Positions 8,408 to 16,326 of a stretch of 64,000 nucleotides of DNA are shown here, piece by piece. Source of the stretch: Rhodoblastus sp963736175 (GTDB lineage Bacteria; Pseudomonadota; Alphaproteobacteria; Rhizobiales; Beijerinckiaceae); contig CAVTNU010000032.1 of the NCBI GenBank assembly GCA_963736175.1, positions 31,015 to 95,014 on the forward strand, given 5' to 3'. A program made the position numbers and the translations under genes. A model generated the notes under the pieces. The model made no database searches. It had not been told where the DNA came from and worked only from the letters and a program-made list of their open reading frames with translations. The stretch's first letter is position 1, and each line of letters opens with the position of its first letter.

Positions 8408-9133
8408 ATCGGGCGTCAGGGCGTCGAGATCGGCTGAAACCGCGCGCAATTGTTCCGCTACGCCGTTGACGGACGTGATCATCACCGATCCGCCGCCGGA
8501 CTTCGGCAGCCACGCCACCTTCACGAGCTTTTTCGCCACCTGGCCCTTGGAACAATCGCCATACATTTTGTCGAAAAAGGCGGTGTTGCGAAAGCGGCCC
8601 GGATCGTCTTCCTGGCCCGGAGGTTTCGCCAGAGGCCCCTTCACATAGGTAAGCTCCATCTGGTCAAGCAGCGAGGGGTTCTTCAGCTTCTCCTCGAAAC
8701 TCTTGTTCGCGCGGCCGTCCGAGACGGGCATGCTGGCGCCGTCCTTCCAGCGGATCGTCGTGGCGTCGTGACTTTCCAGAAAGGCGGGGTAGGCGTTCAC
8801 CAGCCGGTCGAGCGGTCCAGCCTGCGCCAGCGCCGCGCCTGTCGCAAGAAGACATCCCATCAGCGAGAAAACGGCGCGAAATGCGTTCTTGTGGTTCATG
8901 GCAAACTCCGAAGCTGGCTTCTCCAAACAGCGGAGCGCTGTCGCGGCCTCGCCCCGCCGTAATTCCGTACATATTCTCGCGCGATTGGACAGGACTTACC
9001 GATAGGCAGCATTGTCGTGGGTCAAGGCCGCATATCCGTGCTTGAATAGAATTTTGAATATACGCAGCCTTCTGGATCGCGGGTTGAGGGAATCGATGTG
9101 GAGCGCAAGGCGGCAAAGGTTCGGACTACGACA

Positions 9134-9383
9134 ATGGCGCTTGCCGCGCTTCTCATTGTCAGCGCGCCGCGAAAGGTCGACGCGTCCATGCCCTGGCCAC
9201 GCTCGATGAGCGGTTGCGTCCGAGACGGCAGACTCATTTCCGATCTCGGGCATAAGATTTCACGTACGTGACAGCATTCACGCGCAAGACCTTCCGCTGG
9301 CGGCTCTTGAGGGGCAGCGCATCCGCATCGAACGGGGCTATCTGTTGCCCGCCGACATCTATGTTCGACAATCGCCGATTTAG
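9134..9383 (+). pseudogene. Possible small secreted protein gene with a frameshift
   Basis: The first frame from the ATG at 9134 gives a signal-like MALAALLIVS and then CVRDGRLISDLGHK, stopping at 9271. A second plus frame across the same point continues IRFHVRDSIHAQDL, then RIRIERGYLLPADIYV, and stops at 9383. Joined by a shift near 9252, they would give one exported protein of about 83 residues with a single-domain look. The joint is inferred from composition, not from a recognised family. GTG at 9096 is an alternative start. The rest of the 8900-9420 stretch shows nothing else. Confidence 0.3.
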
Positions 9384-9420
9384 GTTCTGGATCATTGCGC
9401 GCCATGAAGCGCGAGAAGCG

Positions 9421-10437
9421 TCACTCAGTCTTGGCCGCGTCGACCAGCAATACGCCGAGATCGTCGTCGGGGGAGTAATTATCCCTGCTCGCGGCAAAGG
9501 TCGTCGGGCCGGTTGATTGCAGACCCTTGAAACAGCTTGCGACGAGCGATTTCGGATTTTCCTTGTCGATCGTCAGGTTGAAGCGGCCGATCGACCCGAA
9601 CCAATAGCGGGCCGTGTGGACGATGTAATGCAATCCCGCGCCCTTCATTCCGCCTCCGCCTGTCTTGTCCCAGGCTTTGGCCGCACGGAGGAACGCCGGT
9701 TCGGGGCAATAGCTCTTGCGCGTGTCGGCATTGCCCAGTTCCTCGCTGCTGGTAAGGAAATTATAGGGAACCGGCCTGTATTTGTGCGTGACTTCGATCG
9801 TCTTGCCCGCCGGGAATTTCTGGAACCAATAGAAGGTGATGTTGGTCGTCCATTTAGGCTCCACGTTGGGAGGCAAGCCGGCGCCCTGGTCCGTCACCGT
9901 AACGGCGCCAACGCGCACGAGTTCCGACAGGGTCGCCGCCGGAAGGCGATTCAGATTGTCATAGAACTTGGACTGCGCGTCGTCGTCGGCGAAGATCGTT
10001 GTCAGCGGCAGATGATATTTGAGCAGCGCGTCCGTTATGTCGACGCCGAGACTCATCGCCTTGGCTTGGATCGACGGCGTGATCTTTTGTCCGTCGACTG
10101 TAACCTCGAAACCGATGAAATTGATCGGGTCGGAAGCATGAATATCGTAATTGCCAGCCTCGCCCGTCGCAATGTCTGGCAGGGGGAAGGCGACTAAAGT
10201 CTCCACATCCTGATCCGACTTGTTGTGGAAGAGGTAGTGAACGCGCACCATGCTGCGGCTGAGGAAGAGATCCTCCTGCTGCATTTCGACCTTGCCATTA
10301 AAGACATACACCAGACTGCCGGTCTCAAGCGTAGCCGATGAATCATTCGCCATGGCGCCAGCCGGGGCCAAAGCGACAAGACCAGACAGCAAAAGGAGGC
10401 GGAGCCGGTCGCGGGATATCAAGGTCATTGTCGTCAT
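9421..10437 (-). CDS. DUF4424 family periplasmic protein
   Basis: A 338-residue protein with a signal peptide (LRLLLLSGLVALAPAGAMA, then NDSSA). The mature part begins with the pattern typical of DUF4424: SATLETGSLVYVFNGKVEMQ, then MVRVHYLFHNKSDQDVETLV and FPLPDI. Later come KTIEVTHKYRPV and a C-terminal NLTIDKENPKSLVASCF. These proteins are common in alphaproteobacteria, and their role is not established. It shares strand and spacing with the next secreted genes, and the group probably represents a set of envelope proteins. Confidence 0.8.
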   Translation of the reverse strand: MTTMTLISRDRLRLLLLSGLVALAPAGAMANDSSATLETGSLVYVFNGKVEMQQEDLFLSRSMVRVHYLFHNKSDQDVETLVAFPLPDIATGEAGNYDIHASDPINFIGFEVTVDGQKITPSIQAKAMSLGVDITDALLKYHLPLTTIFADDDAQSKFYDNLNRLPAATLSELVRVGAVTVTDQGAGLPPNVEPKWTTNITFYWFQKFPAGKTIEVTHKYRPVPYNFLTSSEELGNADTRKSYCPEPAFLRAAKAWDKTGGGGMKGAGLHYIVHTARYWFGSIGRFNLTIDKENPKSLVASCFKGLQSTGPTTFAASRDNYSPDDDLGVLLVDAAKTE

Positions 10438-10545
10438 CCTTGCAGGAATGTCGTCGATTGATCGGAACTTCCCTAACAGCCGCCGTTCAGGGTGAACGGC
10501 GATGAAAATTGACGCCGGAATCGCGGCCCTCGTTTGGCGGCGAAA

Positions 10546-11016
10546 CTAAAGCGGTTTCCAGTTATCGATTACGTAGCCCTGTTCGTCGACCTTTACGACC
10601 GGGCCTTCCGCCATGGCGGATGGGCCGACGCAGCGCCAATTGTAAATCGTCGCGTGTCCGGTGATCGCCATGGGAATACCGATGGAATCGGGATTTTTGC
10701 GACAAAAATTCGAGGCCGCCGGCATCTCGCGACTGGCGTCCGCCTTGCCGCAGTTCAGATTTGCACCAATCGCGCACGCCAACAGGCGCCCGTCGACGCA
10801 GCGATAGAAGCTCGCTGCTTTCGCTTCCGCCACGTCGACCTCGAACGCTTTCGCCACCGCCGGCGCAAGCTCATCCGGTATCGCCTGCGGCTCCGATTGG
10901 CCCGACGATTGGACGCAATATTTCCGTGCAAAGTCGGCGGCCGACCCGGTTGCGCTTGTCAACGCGAGCGCCGGCGCAAACAGGACAAGGCCGAGTGTTT
11001 TTCGTTTCCAGCTCAT
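10546..11016 (-). CDS. Small secreted protein, unknown function
   Basis: A 156-residue protein with a signal peptide (LGLVLFAPALALTSATGSAA). The mature chain has several Cys, including YRCVDGRLLACAIGANLNCG and SNFCRKNP, and ends YVIDNWKPL. The Cys-rich, small mature part suggests a disulfide-stabilised periplasmic protein. No family is recognised. It lies 27 bases after the Cys-rich secreted gene at 11044-11658, on the same strand, and is probably co-transcribed with it. Confidence 0.6.
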   Translation of the reverse strand: MSWKRKTLGLVLFAPALALTSATGSAADFARKYCVQSSGQSEPQAIPDELAPAVAKAFEVDVAEAKAASFYRCVDGRLLACAIGANLNCGKADASREMPAASNFCRKNPDSIGIPMAITGHATIYNWRCVGPSAMAEGPVVKVDEQGYVIDNWKPL

Positions 11017-11043
11017 TTGGGTTCTCCCGAGACGGGTGTGCGT

Positions 11044-11658
11044 TCACAGCTTGCCGAAGAAGCCGGTAATGTCGAAATAGAGCGCGTGTTGTGAATTGTC
11101 AGGGGCGATGAAATTGATCTGGTCGTAACGACGCGCGTCGCGCTTCGCCAGAGCCTGACTGGTCTTCCGCCAGCCGGGGTGATGTCGGGTCGCCCAATAG
11201 AGTTCGGCGACAACGCCCTCATTCTCGTTGCGCGCGCCCGCGATCACGACGGCGCCATCCAGGCTCGCGCCGTCACCGCCGGAAAATGAGATCAGATCCG
11301 TCCTTGTCTCCGCCGCTTTTCGATCCTCGGAACCGCAAGCGATTTCGCGCACCATGCAGGCCATGACGTCGCCCGGGACAGCCGGATTGGTCCGGCAGTC
11401 GGCGTAGCCTTTGACGCATTTCGCGCATGAGACGAAGCAGCTTATCGCGCGGGTGTCGCAAACGCCGGGTTGAGGCGCCGTCTGGGCGTCCGCGGCGCAG
11501 CTGTCGGCGCGTTTGAAACAGTCCGAATTGCACTGCGCGCGCATGCTGTTGGCGACCGCCGGATCATAGGGCTGCGGGCTATTTTGCGCGGCGCTGTTTT
11601 GTAGCGACAAAAAACCTACGCAGACCGTAAGCAAAGCCGCCGTCCAAAATTTTGTCAT
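11044..11658 (-). CDS. Cysteine-rich secreted protein, unknown function
   Basis: A 204-residue protein with a signal peptide ending near SLQNSAAQN. The first half of the mature protein is dense in Cys: MRAQCNSDCFKRADSCAADA, then GVCDTRAISCFVSCAKCVKG, then DCRTN, MACMVREIACGS. This pattern is consistent with several disulfides or a metal-binding fold. The second half (AELYWATRHHPGWRKTSQAL, FDITGFFGKL) looks globular and has no Cys. I recognise no family. Its neighbours on the same strand are all exported. Confidence 0.6.
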   Translation of the reverse strand: MTKFWTAALLTVCVGFLSLQNSAAQNSPQPYDPAVANSMRAQCNSDCFKRADSCAADAQTAPQPGVCDTRAISCFVSCAKCVKGYADCRTNPAVPGDVMACMVREIACGSEDRKAAETRTDLISFSGGDGASLDGAVVIAGARNENEGVVAELYWATRHHPGWRKTSQALAKRDARRYDQINFIAPDNSQHALYFDITGFFGKL

Positions 11659-11748
11659 CGCCGCCTCCTTTGTCGCTGCTTCGATCCGTCCGGTTGTAAT
11701 CCCGCGCGTTCAGGCGCGCCTCTCGGCTTTGGCGTCGCCGAACGATCG

Positions 11749-12789
11749 TCAGGGCGCGAAGCGTTTGCCGTTGTAACGGCACTCGATCGAAATCCCTCTC
11801 TTCTCGTTGATGTTCCCCTGGCAATTGGCCATGGCGTCGTTCGAAGACATGAACGACGCCTCGGGACCGCTGACTCGCTTGCCATCGAAAAACAGCTCAT
11901 AGCCGACGCCGTGCAATTTTCGATCGGGATCGCCGCCGATCGCCTCGGTCATCGGCCCCAGATAGCATTGCTCGATATTCGCCAGCGCCTTGTGGTTTGG
12001 GTTGTGAATGTTCGCGACATAGCGGAAGTTCGGAAAGGCCAGTTTATTTTCGCCGATGACAAAAAAATCTTCCGGATTGAGGGTGGCGTATTCTTGTCCC
12101 TCGACCAGACCGTGCGAATGATGGCGCGAATTGTAGGACATCATCGATGGGTTTTCGGTCAGGCTATATCCGTGGCAATCGGGATGGGTCAGGCCGAATG
12201 TGTGGCCCAACTCGTGAACGACAGTCGACTGAAATGGGTAAGGTTGATCGGCGAGCAGGGAGGAGAGCTCCATCTGCACCGCGCCGCCGCCGGAATTGGG
12301 CTTGCCGTTAAAGGTCCTGCCGCCGCCGATCATCGGGCCGCTATCGGCGCCGGACTTTGGGCGCGCGTAGACGATGAGGTAAACCGACACGGAATCGATA
12401 CGATTGTCATTTTTGAACTGAAAGATTTCGACCAGTATGCGCGCCAGGCCGGCAGACTTCGAAACGTCGACCGGAGCCGAGGGATCATAAAAGGCGTGCG
12501 GTTGTTTGCCATGATAAACCGCGCCGAAAGGCGAAACGGCGAAAGTGTCCGTTCCGAGTACGTTCAACCAGTGGCGTTGGGCCAGCGCCAGATGACGGTA
12601 GATCTGCAACATCAGATTGGGCAGTTCGCTGTCCTGAATCTCCTTGTTGTCGGCAGGCACAAAAATTATCGGCACGACCTCCAGGCGACGCTGAACGGCT
12701 CGCGCCGGAGAACGAGCCCAAGCGCCGATCCAAACCATCGTCGCGGTCAGAACAACCACCCAGCGCGAACGTGCGGACTGGCCACGCAT
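11749..12789 (-). CDS. Metzincin-like zinc metalloprotease, secreted
   Basis: A 346-residue protein with a hydrophobic signal segment (VVVLTATMVWIGAWA). The zinc site is clear: VVHELGHTFGLTHPDC matches HExxHxxGxxH, and SMMSY about 20 residues later is the Met-turn expected in metzincins. Catalysis would be by Glu in HELGH with three His zinc ligands. The substrate is unknown. The following Cys residues and the C-terminal IECRYNGKRF part are not assigned. It begins the minus-strand group of secreted genes, so it may mature or degrade those neighbours, but that is only positional inference. Confidence 0.8.
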   Translation of the reverse strand: MRGQSARSRWVVVLTATMVWIGAWARSPARAVQRRLEVVPIIFVPADNKEIQDSELPNLMLQIYRHLALAQRHWLNVLGTDTFAVSPFGAVYHGKQPHAFYDPSAPVDVSKSAGLARILVEIFQFKNDNRIDSVSVYLIVYARPKSGADSGPMIGGGRTFNGKPNSGGGAVQMELSSLLADQPYPFQSTVVHELGHTFGLTHPDCHGYSLTENPSMMSYNSRHHSHGLVEGQEYATLNPEDFFVIGENKLAFPNFRYVANIHNPNHKALANIEQCYLGPMTEAIGGDPDRKLHGVGYELFFDGKRVSGPEASFMSSNDAMANCQGNINEKRGISIECRYNGKRFAP

Positions 12790-13293
12790 CGCAAATCACC
12801 AGCAAATTTGCCCCATAACCCCGGCCGAACCGGGAGACAATTCCGATCGCCGTCGAGACGATCCGCAACAGAGCGCGAGGGCGAAAATTGCGCAATGCGC
12901 CAAATCAACCGGGCTGGAGATGAGGCCCAAAGTGTGTTGTTTTCAGGCGACGGCCGCCCGCCGCGGCGCAACGCAGTAGTTCCACCAGACAAACACACGT
13001 TCTAGTGTCATGGCCGGAAAAATCGGTCAAATTGCCGCATACCAATTAGTCGCCCGTGAACTATCCTAAGAGCCCTGCGTTGCGGGGTTTTCGAGCCTGT
13101 GGCAAGTATTCATTTTTGCCAGTTTTGGCCCCTTTGACGATCGATATCTTGCAAATTGCGCGACGCGTCAACGACTCGGAAGCATAGAAGTCGACGAAGG
13201 CGTTTGGCCCTGAAGCTTTATGAGCCGCGATTTCGTCCTCGTCGGTCTGGAGCGGAAGACTTTGCAATCCCTCGCCCGTTCTGTCCGAGGTTG
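12790..13293. other. Gene-poor interval between protease and LysR genes
   Basis: No convincing gene in about 500 bases. The open frames here lack recognisable sequence. A weak hairpin with a short T run on the plus strand (CCCTGC-GTT-GCGGGG then TTTTC, about 13074-13092) is the only structure I noticed. Confidence 0.5.
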
Positions 13294-14220
13294 TCACTCA
13301 TTCGCGCTCGCCGCTTCGGGCTTGTCGGAAGACGGCGCTGAACGGGAAAGCGCCAAGTTCATGAAGGCGCTGGCCGCGCGGGTCTGGTAGCGGCGGTGGT
13401 GACGCAGCAGATAGAAGGCGCGATCCGGCAGGTGAAAATTCGCAGCGTGCAGCAAGCCGGCTTCAAGGCCCGAGGCCGCGACCGAGGCCGAAAGGGCCGT
13501 CGCGCCGAGACCGGCCTCGACGGCGGCGCGCACCGATTCGTTCGATGGGAGCTCCATTGCGACCTGCAACTGATCGGGCGAAATGGAGAAATGGGCGAGG
13601 GCCTCTTCAAACGCGGAGCGGGTGCCGGAACCGGTCTCCCGGAGCACCCAAGCGCTATCGAGCAGATCGGACGGCGTGATCGGTTCGCCCGAAGCCCAAG
13701 GATGATTCGGGCCGACGATGATGATGAGTTGGTCCCGGGCCACCGACGTACAGACGAGACTCCCCGTCGCGACGGCGCCCTCGACGAAACCAAGTTCCAC
13801 CGTTCCATCCTCAACGGCGGCGGCGACCCGCGCGGTATTGCCAATTTTCAGTCGAACGGTGACATGCGGGTGGCTTTGGTGGAACGCGACCAGATGCCGG
13901 GGAAGCCAATAGCTGGCAATGGTCTGGCTGGCCTGTACGGACAGCGTGCCGCGTTTTAGTTCGCCGAAATCGCCAAGGGCCATGTCCACGGCCTCGACCT
14001 TGGCCAGGATGCCGCGCGCCTCGGTCAAAAGGACGGAGCCGGCCTCAGTCAGTTCGATCCGACGCCCCACCCGGTCAAAAAGCCGCGTCCGGTGGTGCGC
14101 CTCCAGCGCCGCGACCGCATGGCTGACTGCGGATTGCGCGAGATTCAGGGCCTGCGCCGCCTGAGTCATATGCTGTCGCTCGGCGACGGCGACAAATATG
14201 CGGAGCTGATCGAGCGTCAT
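13294..14220 (-). CDS. LysR-family transcriptional regulator
   Basis: A 308-residue protein with the N-terminal winged helix-turn-helix of LysR regulators (DQLRIFVAVAERQHMTQAA, SAVSHAVAALEAHHRTRLFD) and a periplasmic-binding-type effector domain (about 90-290) starting GTLSVQASQTIASYWLPRHL. The effector domain resembles the CysL/YeiE type linked to sulfur or C1 metabolism. It is divergent from a TDT-family transporter gene and probably controls it and itself from the shared intergenic region. The effector cannot be read from the sequence. Confidence 0.92.
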   Translation of the reverse strand: MTLDQLRIFVAVAERQHMTQAAQALNLAQSAVSHAVAALEAHHRTRLFDRVGRRIELTEAGSVLLTEARGILAKVEAVDMALGDFGELKRGTLSVQASQTIASYWLPRHLVAFHQSHPHVTVRLKIGNTARVAAAVEDGTVELGFVEGAVATGSLVCTSVARDQLIIIVGPNHPWASGEPITPSDLLDSAWVLRETGSGTRSAFEEALAHFSISPDQLQVAMELPSNESVRAAVEAGLGATALSASVAASGLEAGLLHAANFHLPDRAFYLLRHHRRYQTRAASAFMNLALSRSAPSSDKPEAASANE

Positions 14221-14321
14221 CGCGGCGTGGCCTCCGTCCTATCGCGCGAGGCTGGCCTCGCCCCATCCGCAGGGGCGCATCATGGCGCCGCCGAGCGAAT
14301 ACCGATCTGCTTTCAAGATCG

Positions 14322-14340
14322 ATAGATACAAAACATCTAT
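14322..14340. promoter_or_regulatory. Candidate LysR operator in the divergent intergenic region
   Basis: ATAGAT-N7-ATCTAT is a perfect inverted repeat of 6 bases with a 7-base spacer. It is followed by further GATAGATCAATC half-site-like sequence. Position and symmetry fit a LysR-type binding site between the two divergent genes. Confidence 0.45.
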
Positions 14341-14457
14341 TGGATAGATCAATCATAATCTGAGATGCCTTCTCAAGAACTTTTCTGCTCCCCTGATGCG
14401 TCGCAAAGAGAACGCCATCATTGCGGGAGTGCGGATCGCAAAAAGGAATCCAGCATA

Positions 14458-15630
14458 ATGACCGAGGCGGAAAGCATTGCGGCGATTGATCGCCGGCGGG
14501 ACGAGAACGCCAACGTCCCCAAAATCATCCGCCAGTTCACCCCGAACTGGTTCACAGTGACGATGGGAACAGGGGTTCTCGCCCTGGCGCTCAACCAATT
14601 CCCGCTGGCCATCCCCGGGCTGCGCCAGATCGGCGTCGCGCTGTGGCTGCTCAACATCGGGGTGTTCGCGCTGTTCAGCTGTCTGTATGGCGCGCGCTGG
14701 CTGCTCTGTTTCGATGAGGCCCGCAAGGTTTTCCATCATTCCGTCGTGTCGATGTTCTTCGGCGCGATTCCCATGGGGCTCGCCACCATCATCAACGGCT
14801 TCCTGGCCTTTGGCCCGCAATTCCTCGGCGATGACGCTGTGGGAATCGCGCGCGTTCTTTGGTGGGGCGACGTCGCGATGTCGGTCGCCAGCGGCCTGCT
14901 GATCCCCTATTTCATGTTCACGCGCCAGGATCACAGCATAGAGAAAATGACGGCCGTCTGGCTGCTGCCGATCGTCGCCTGCGAAGTGGCCTCGGTCAGC
15001 GGCGGACTGCTGGCGACCCATCTGGCCGACGCGGATGGCTTCAGCGTACTGATCGCCAGCTACATGCTTTGGGCGCTGTCGTTTCCGCTGGCGTTCAGCA
15101 TTCTGACCATTCTGTTGTTGCGCCTTATCGTTCATAGCCTGCCGGGGCGCGACATGGCGGCGTCGGGATGGCTCGCCCTCGGTCCGATCGGCACGGGCGC
15201 CCTGGGCCTGCTGGTGCTGGGCGGCGACGCGCCGCACCTTTTCGCCGCCGCCGGATTGCCGATGGTTGGCGATGTCGCCTTCGGACTGGGCGTCGTCGGA
15301 GGGCTTGTCCTTTGGGGTTACGGCGCCTGGTGGCTGATGCTGGCCGTGATGAAGACGGCCTTTTATCTGCGCTCGGGAATGCCGTTCAATCTCGGCTGGT
15401 GGGGTTTCACCTTTCCGCTCGGCGTCTATTCGCTGTCCACGCTGGCGCTGGCGCGGGTCACCCATCTCAGCTTTTTCTCGGTGACCGGCGGAGCGCTCGT
15501 ATTTTGTCTTGCGGCGTTCTGGGTCATTGTCGCCACGCGAACCCTGCGGGGGGCGTGGAAAGGCGACCTGTTCTTCTCGCCATGCATGTTGTTGACGCTT
15601 CCCGAAAGGCTTGAAGCCGACATCGTTTGA
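14458..15630 (+). CDS. TDT-family transporter (C4-dicarboxylate/sulfite/tellurite exporter family)
   Basis: A 390-residue membrane protein with about ten helices. It has the family start NWFTVTMGTGVLALALNQFP, then later KVFHHSVVSMFFGAIPMG, GWWGFTFPLGVYSLSTLALA and FWVIVATRTLRGAW. These match the tellurite-resistance/dicarboxylate (TehA, SSU1, SLAC1-like) family. The start at 14458 follows a good AAAAGGAAT site; an earlier in-frame ATG at 14365 would overlap the operator-promoter region. The divergent LysR neighbour suggests export of sulfite or a similar anion. This is an inference from the pair, as TDT members carry several substrates. Confidence 0.88.
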   Translation: MTEAESIAAIDRRRDENANVPKIIRQFTPNWFTVTMGTGVLALALNQFPLAIPGLRQIGVALWLLNIGVFALFSCLYGARWLLCFDEARKVFHHSVVSMFFGAIPMGLATIINGFLAFGPQFLGDDAVGIARVLWWGDVAMSVASGLLIPYFMFTRQDHSIEKMTAVWLLPIVACEVASVSGGLLATHLADADGFSVLIASYMLWALSFPLAFSILTILLLRLIVHSLPGRDMAASGWLALGPIGTGALGLLVLGGDAPHLFAAAGLPMVGDVAFGLGVVGGLVLWGYGAWWLMLAVMKTAFYLRSGMPFNLGWWGFTFPLGVYSLSTLALARVTHLSFFSVTGGALVFCLAAFWVIVATRTLRGAWKGDLFFSPCMLLTLPERLEADIV

Positions 15631-15749
15631 TCGGGCCATCGCCGCCATTCGCTGAAGCCTCTTCCTATTGTGGACATCGTTCGTCGCGAAGGCGGCGGTC
15701 GGACTTACGGGCATGTCCGACGCGCCCGATATATTGGTCGGTTCAGGAA

Positions 15750-16302
15750 ATGCATGTCGATGAGGCCGTCGACAATGCGGGATTGCTTGCGACCGGCGGC
15801 GCGGGCGTTGTCCCTTGTACGCCCGCGGGCGCGATGATGCTGCTGAAAGATTCGCTCGGCGACCTCTCAGGATTGGAAGCCGTTGTCGTCGGCCGCTCGA
15901 ACATTGTCGGCAAACCGATGGCGCAATTGCTGCTGAAGGCCAATTGCACCGTGACCGTGGCCCATTCGCGCAGCCGCGACCTTCCGGCCATCTGCCGCCG
16001 CGCCGACATTCTGGTCGCAGCCGTGGGGCGCGCCGAAATGATCAAGGGCGACTGGATCAAGCCTGGCGCGGCGGTCATCAATGTCGGAATCAACCGCATT
16101 CCAGCGCCGGAAAAGGGCGAGGGAAAGACCCGCCTGGTCGGTGACGTCGCCTTCGCCGAGGCCGCGCTGGTTGCGGGCGCGATCACGCCGGTTCCAGGCG
16201 GCCGTCGGTCCCATGACGATCGCCTGTCTTCTGGACAACGCCTTGCGCATTGCGGAATGCAAGGCGAACCAGGCTGGCGCGATACGCGCCTTGGCGCCAT
16301 GA
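15750..16302 (+). pseudogene. folD: Remnant of folD (methylene-THF dehydrogenase/cyclohydrolase)
   Basis: Only the C-terminal part is present. The NAD(P)-binding domain reads GVVPCTPAGAM, VVVGRSNIVGKPMAQLL, then CTVTVAHSRSRDL and GAAVINVGINRI. The N-terminal catalytic region of about 120 residues is missing. Near 16202 one extra base shifts the frame: PVPGG should be followed by VGPMTIACLLDNALR, which is found in the next frame and ends at 16302. Both lesions make it non-functional. It lies between the TDT transporter and eutB, and a functional copy is expected elsewhere. Confidence 0.88.
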
Positions 16303-16326
16303 TGCCTGCAGGAGCGCCTCTTACCC

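Larger units (their letters stand above)
7206..8899 (-). pseudogene. M15-family peptidase (VanY/D-Ala-D-Ala carboxypeptidase-like) interrupted by an IS
   Basis: The N-terminal part (8899 down to 8408) has a signal peptide and a domain ending AVSADLDALTPDL. The C-terminal part (7466 down to 7206) continues KKYAFPSAGTYNC and carries the zinc-binding motifs SMHAWGAAID and HFDTMHFEYRPELL of peptidase family M15. The IS5-like element at 7470-8404 sits between them. Removing the element plus one copy of the 3-base GAG duplication (938 bases) restores one frame of 251 residues exactly. The start is taken at 8899 (MNHKNAF) rather than nine codons earlier, because the signal peptide begins there. The native protein would trim or recycle peptidoglycan peptides in the periplasm. 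As it stands, the zinc ligands are cut off from the signal peptide, so it should be inactive. Confidence 0.9.

Noticed and set aside
11911..13005. Plus-strand open frame (364 codons) opposite the metzincin-like gene
   Set aside because: The minus strand has a signal peptide and HExxHxxGxxH; the plus frame has no features.
13061..13297. Minus-strand open frame overlapping the end of the LysR gene
   Set aside because: GTG start, no ribosome-binding site and no recognisable sequence.
14353..15714. Minus-strand open frame (453 codons) opposite the TDT transporter
   Set aside because: Composition is Gln/Arg/His-rich, typical of the reverse of a hydrophobic gene; the TDT frame is a clear family match.
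16100..16326. Cobalamin riboswitch before eutB or cobS
   Set aside because: No B12-box-like conserved segment was seen before either gene.
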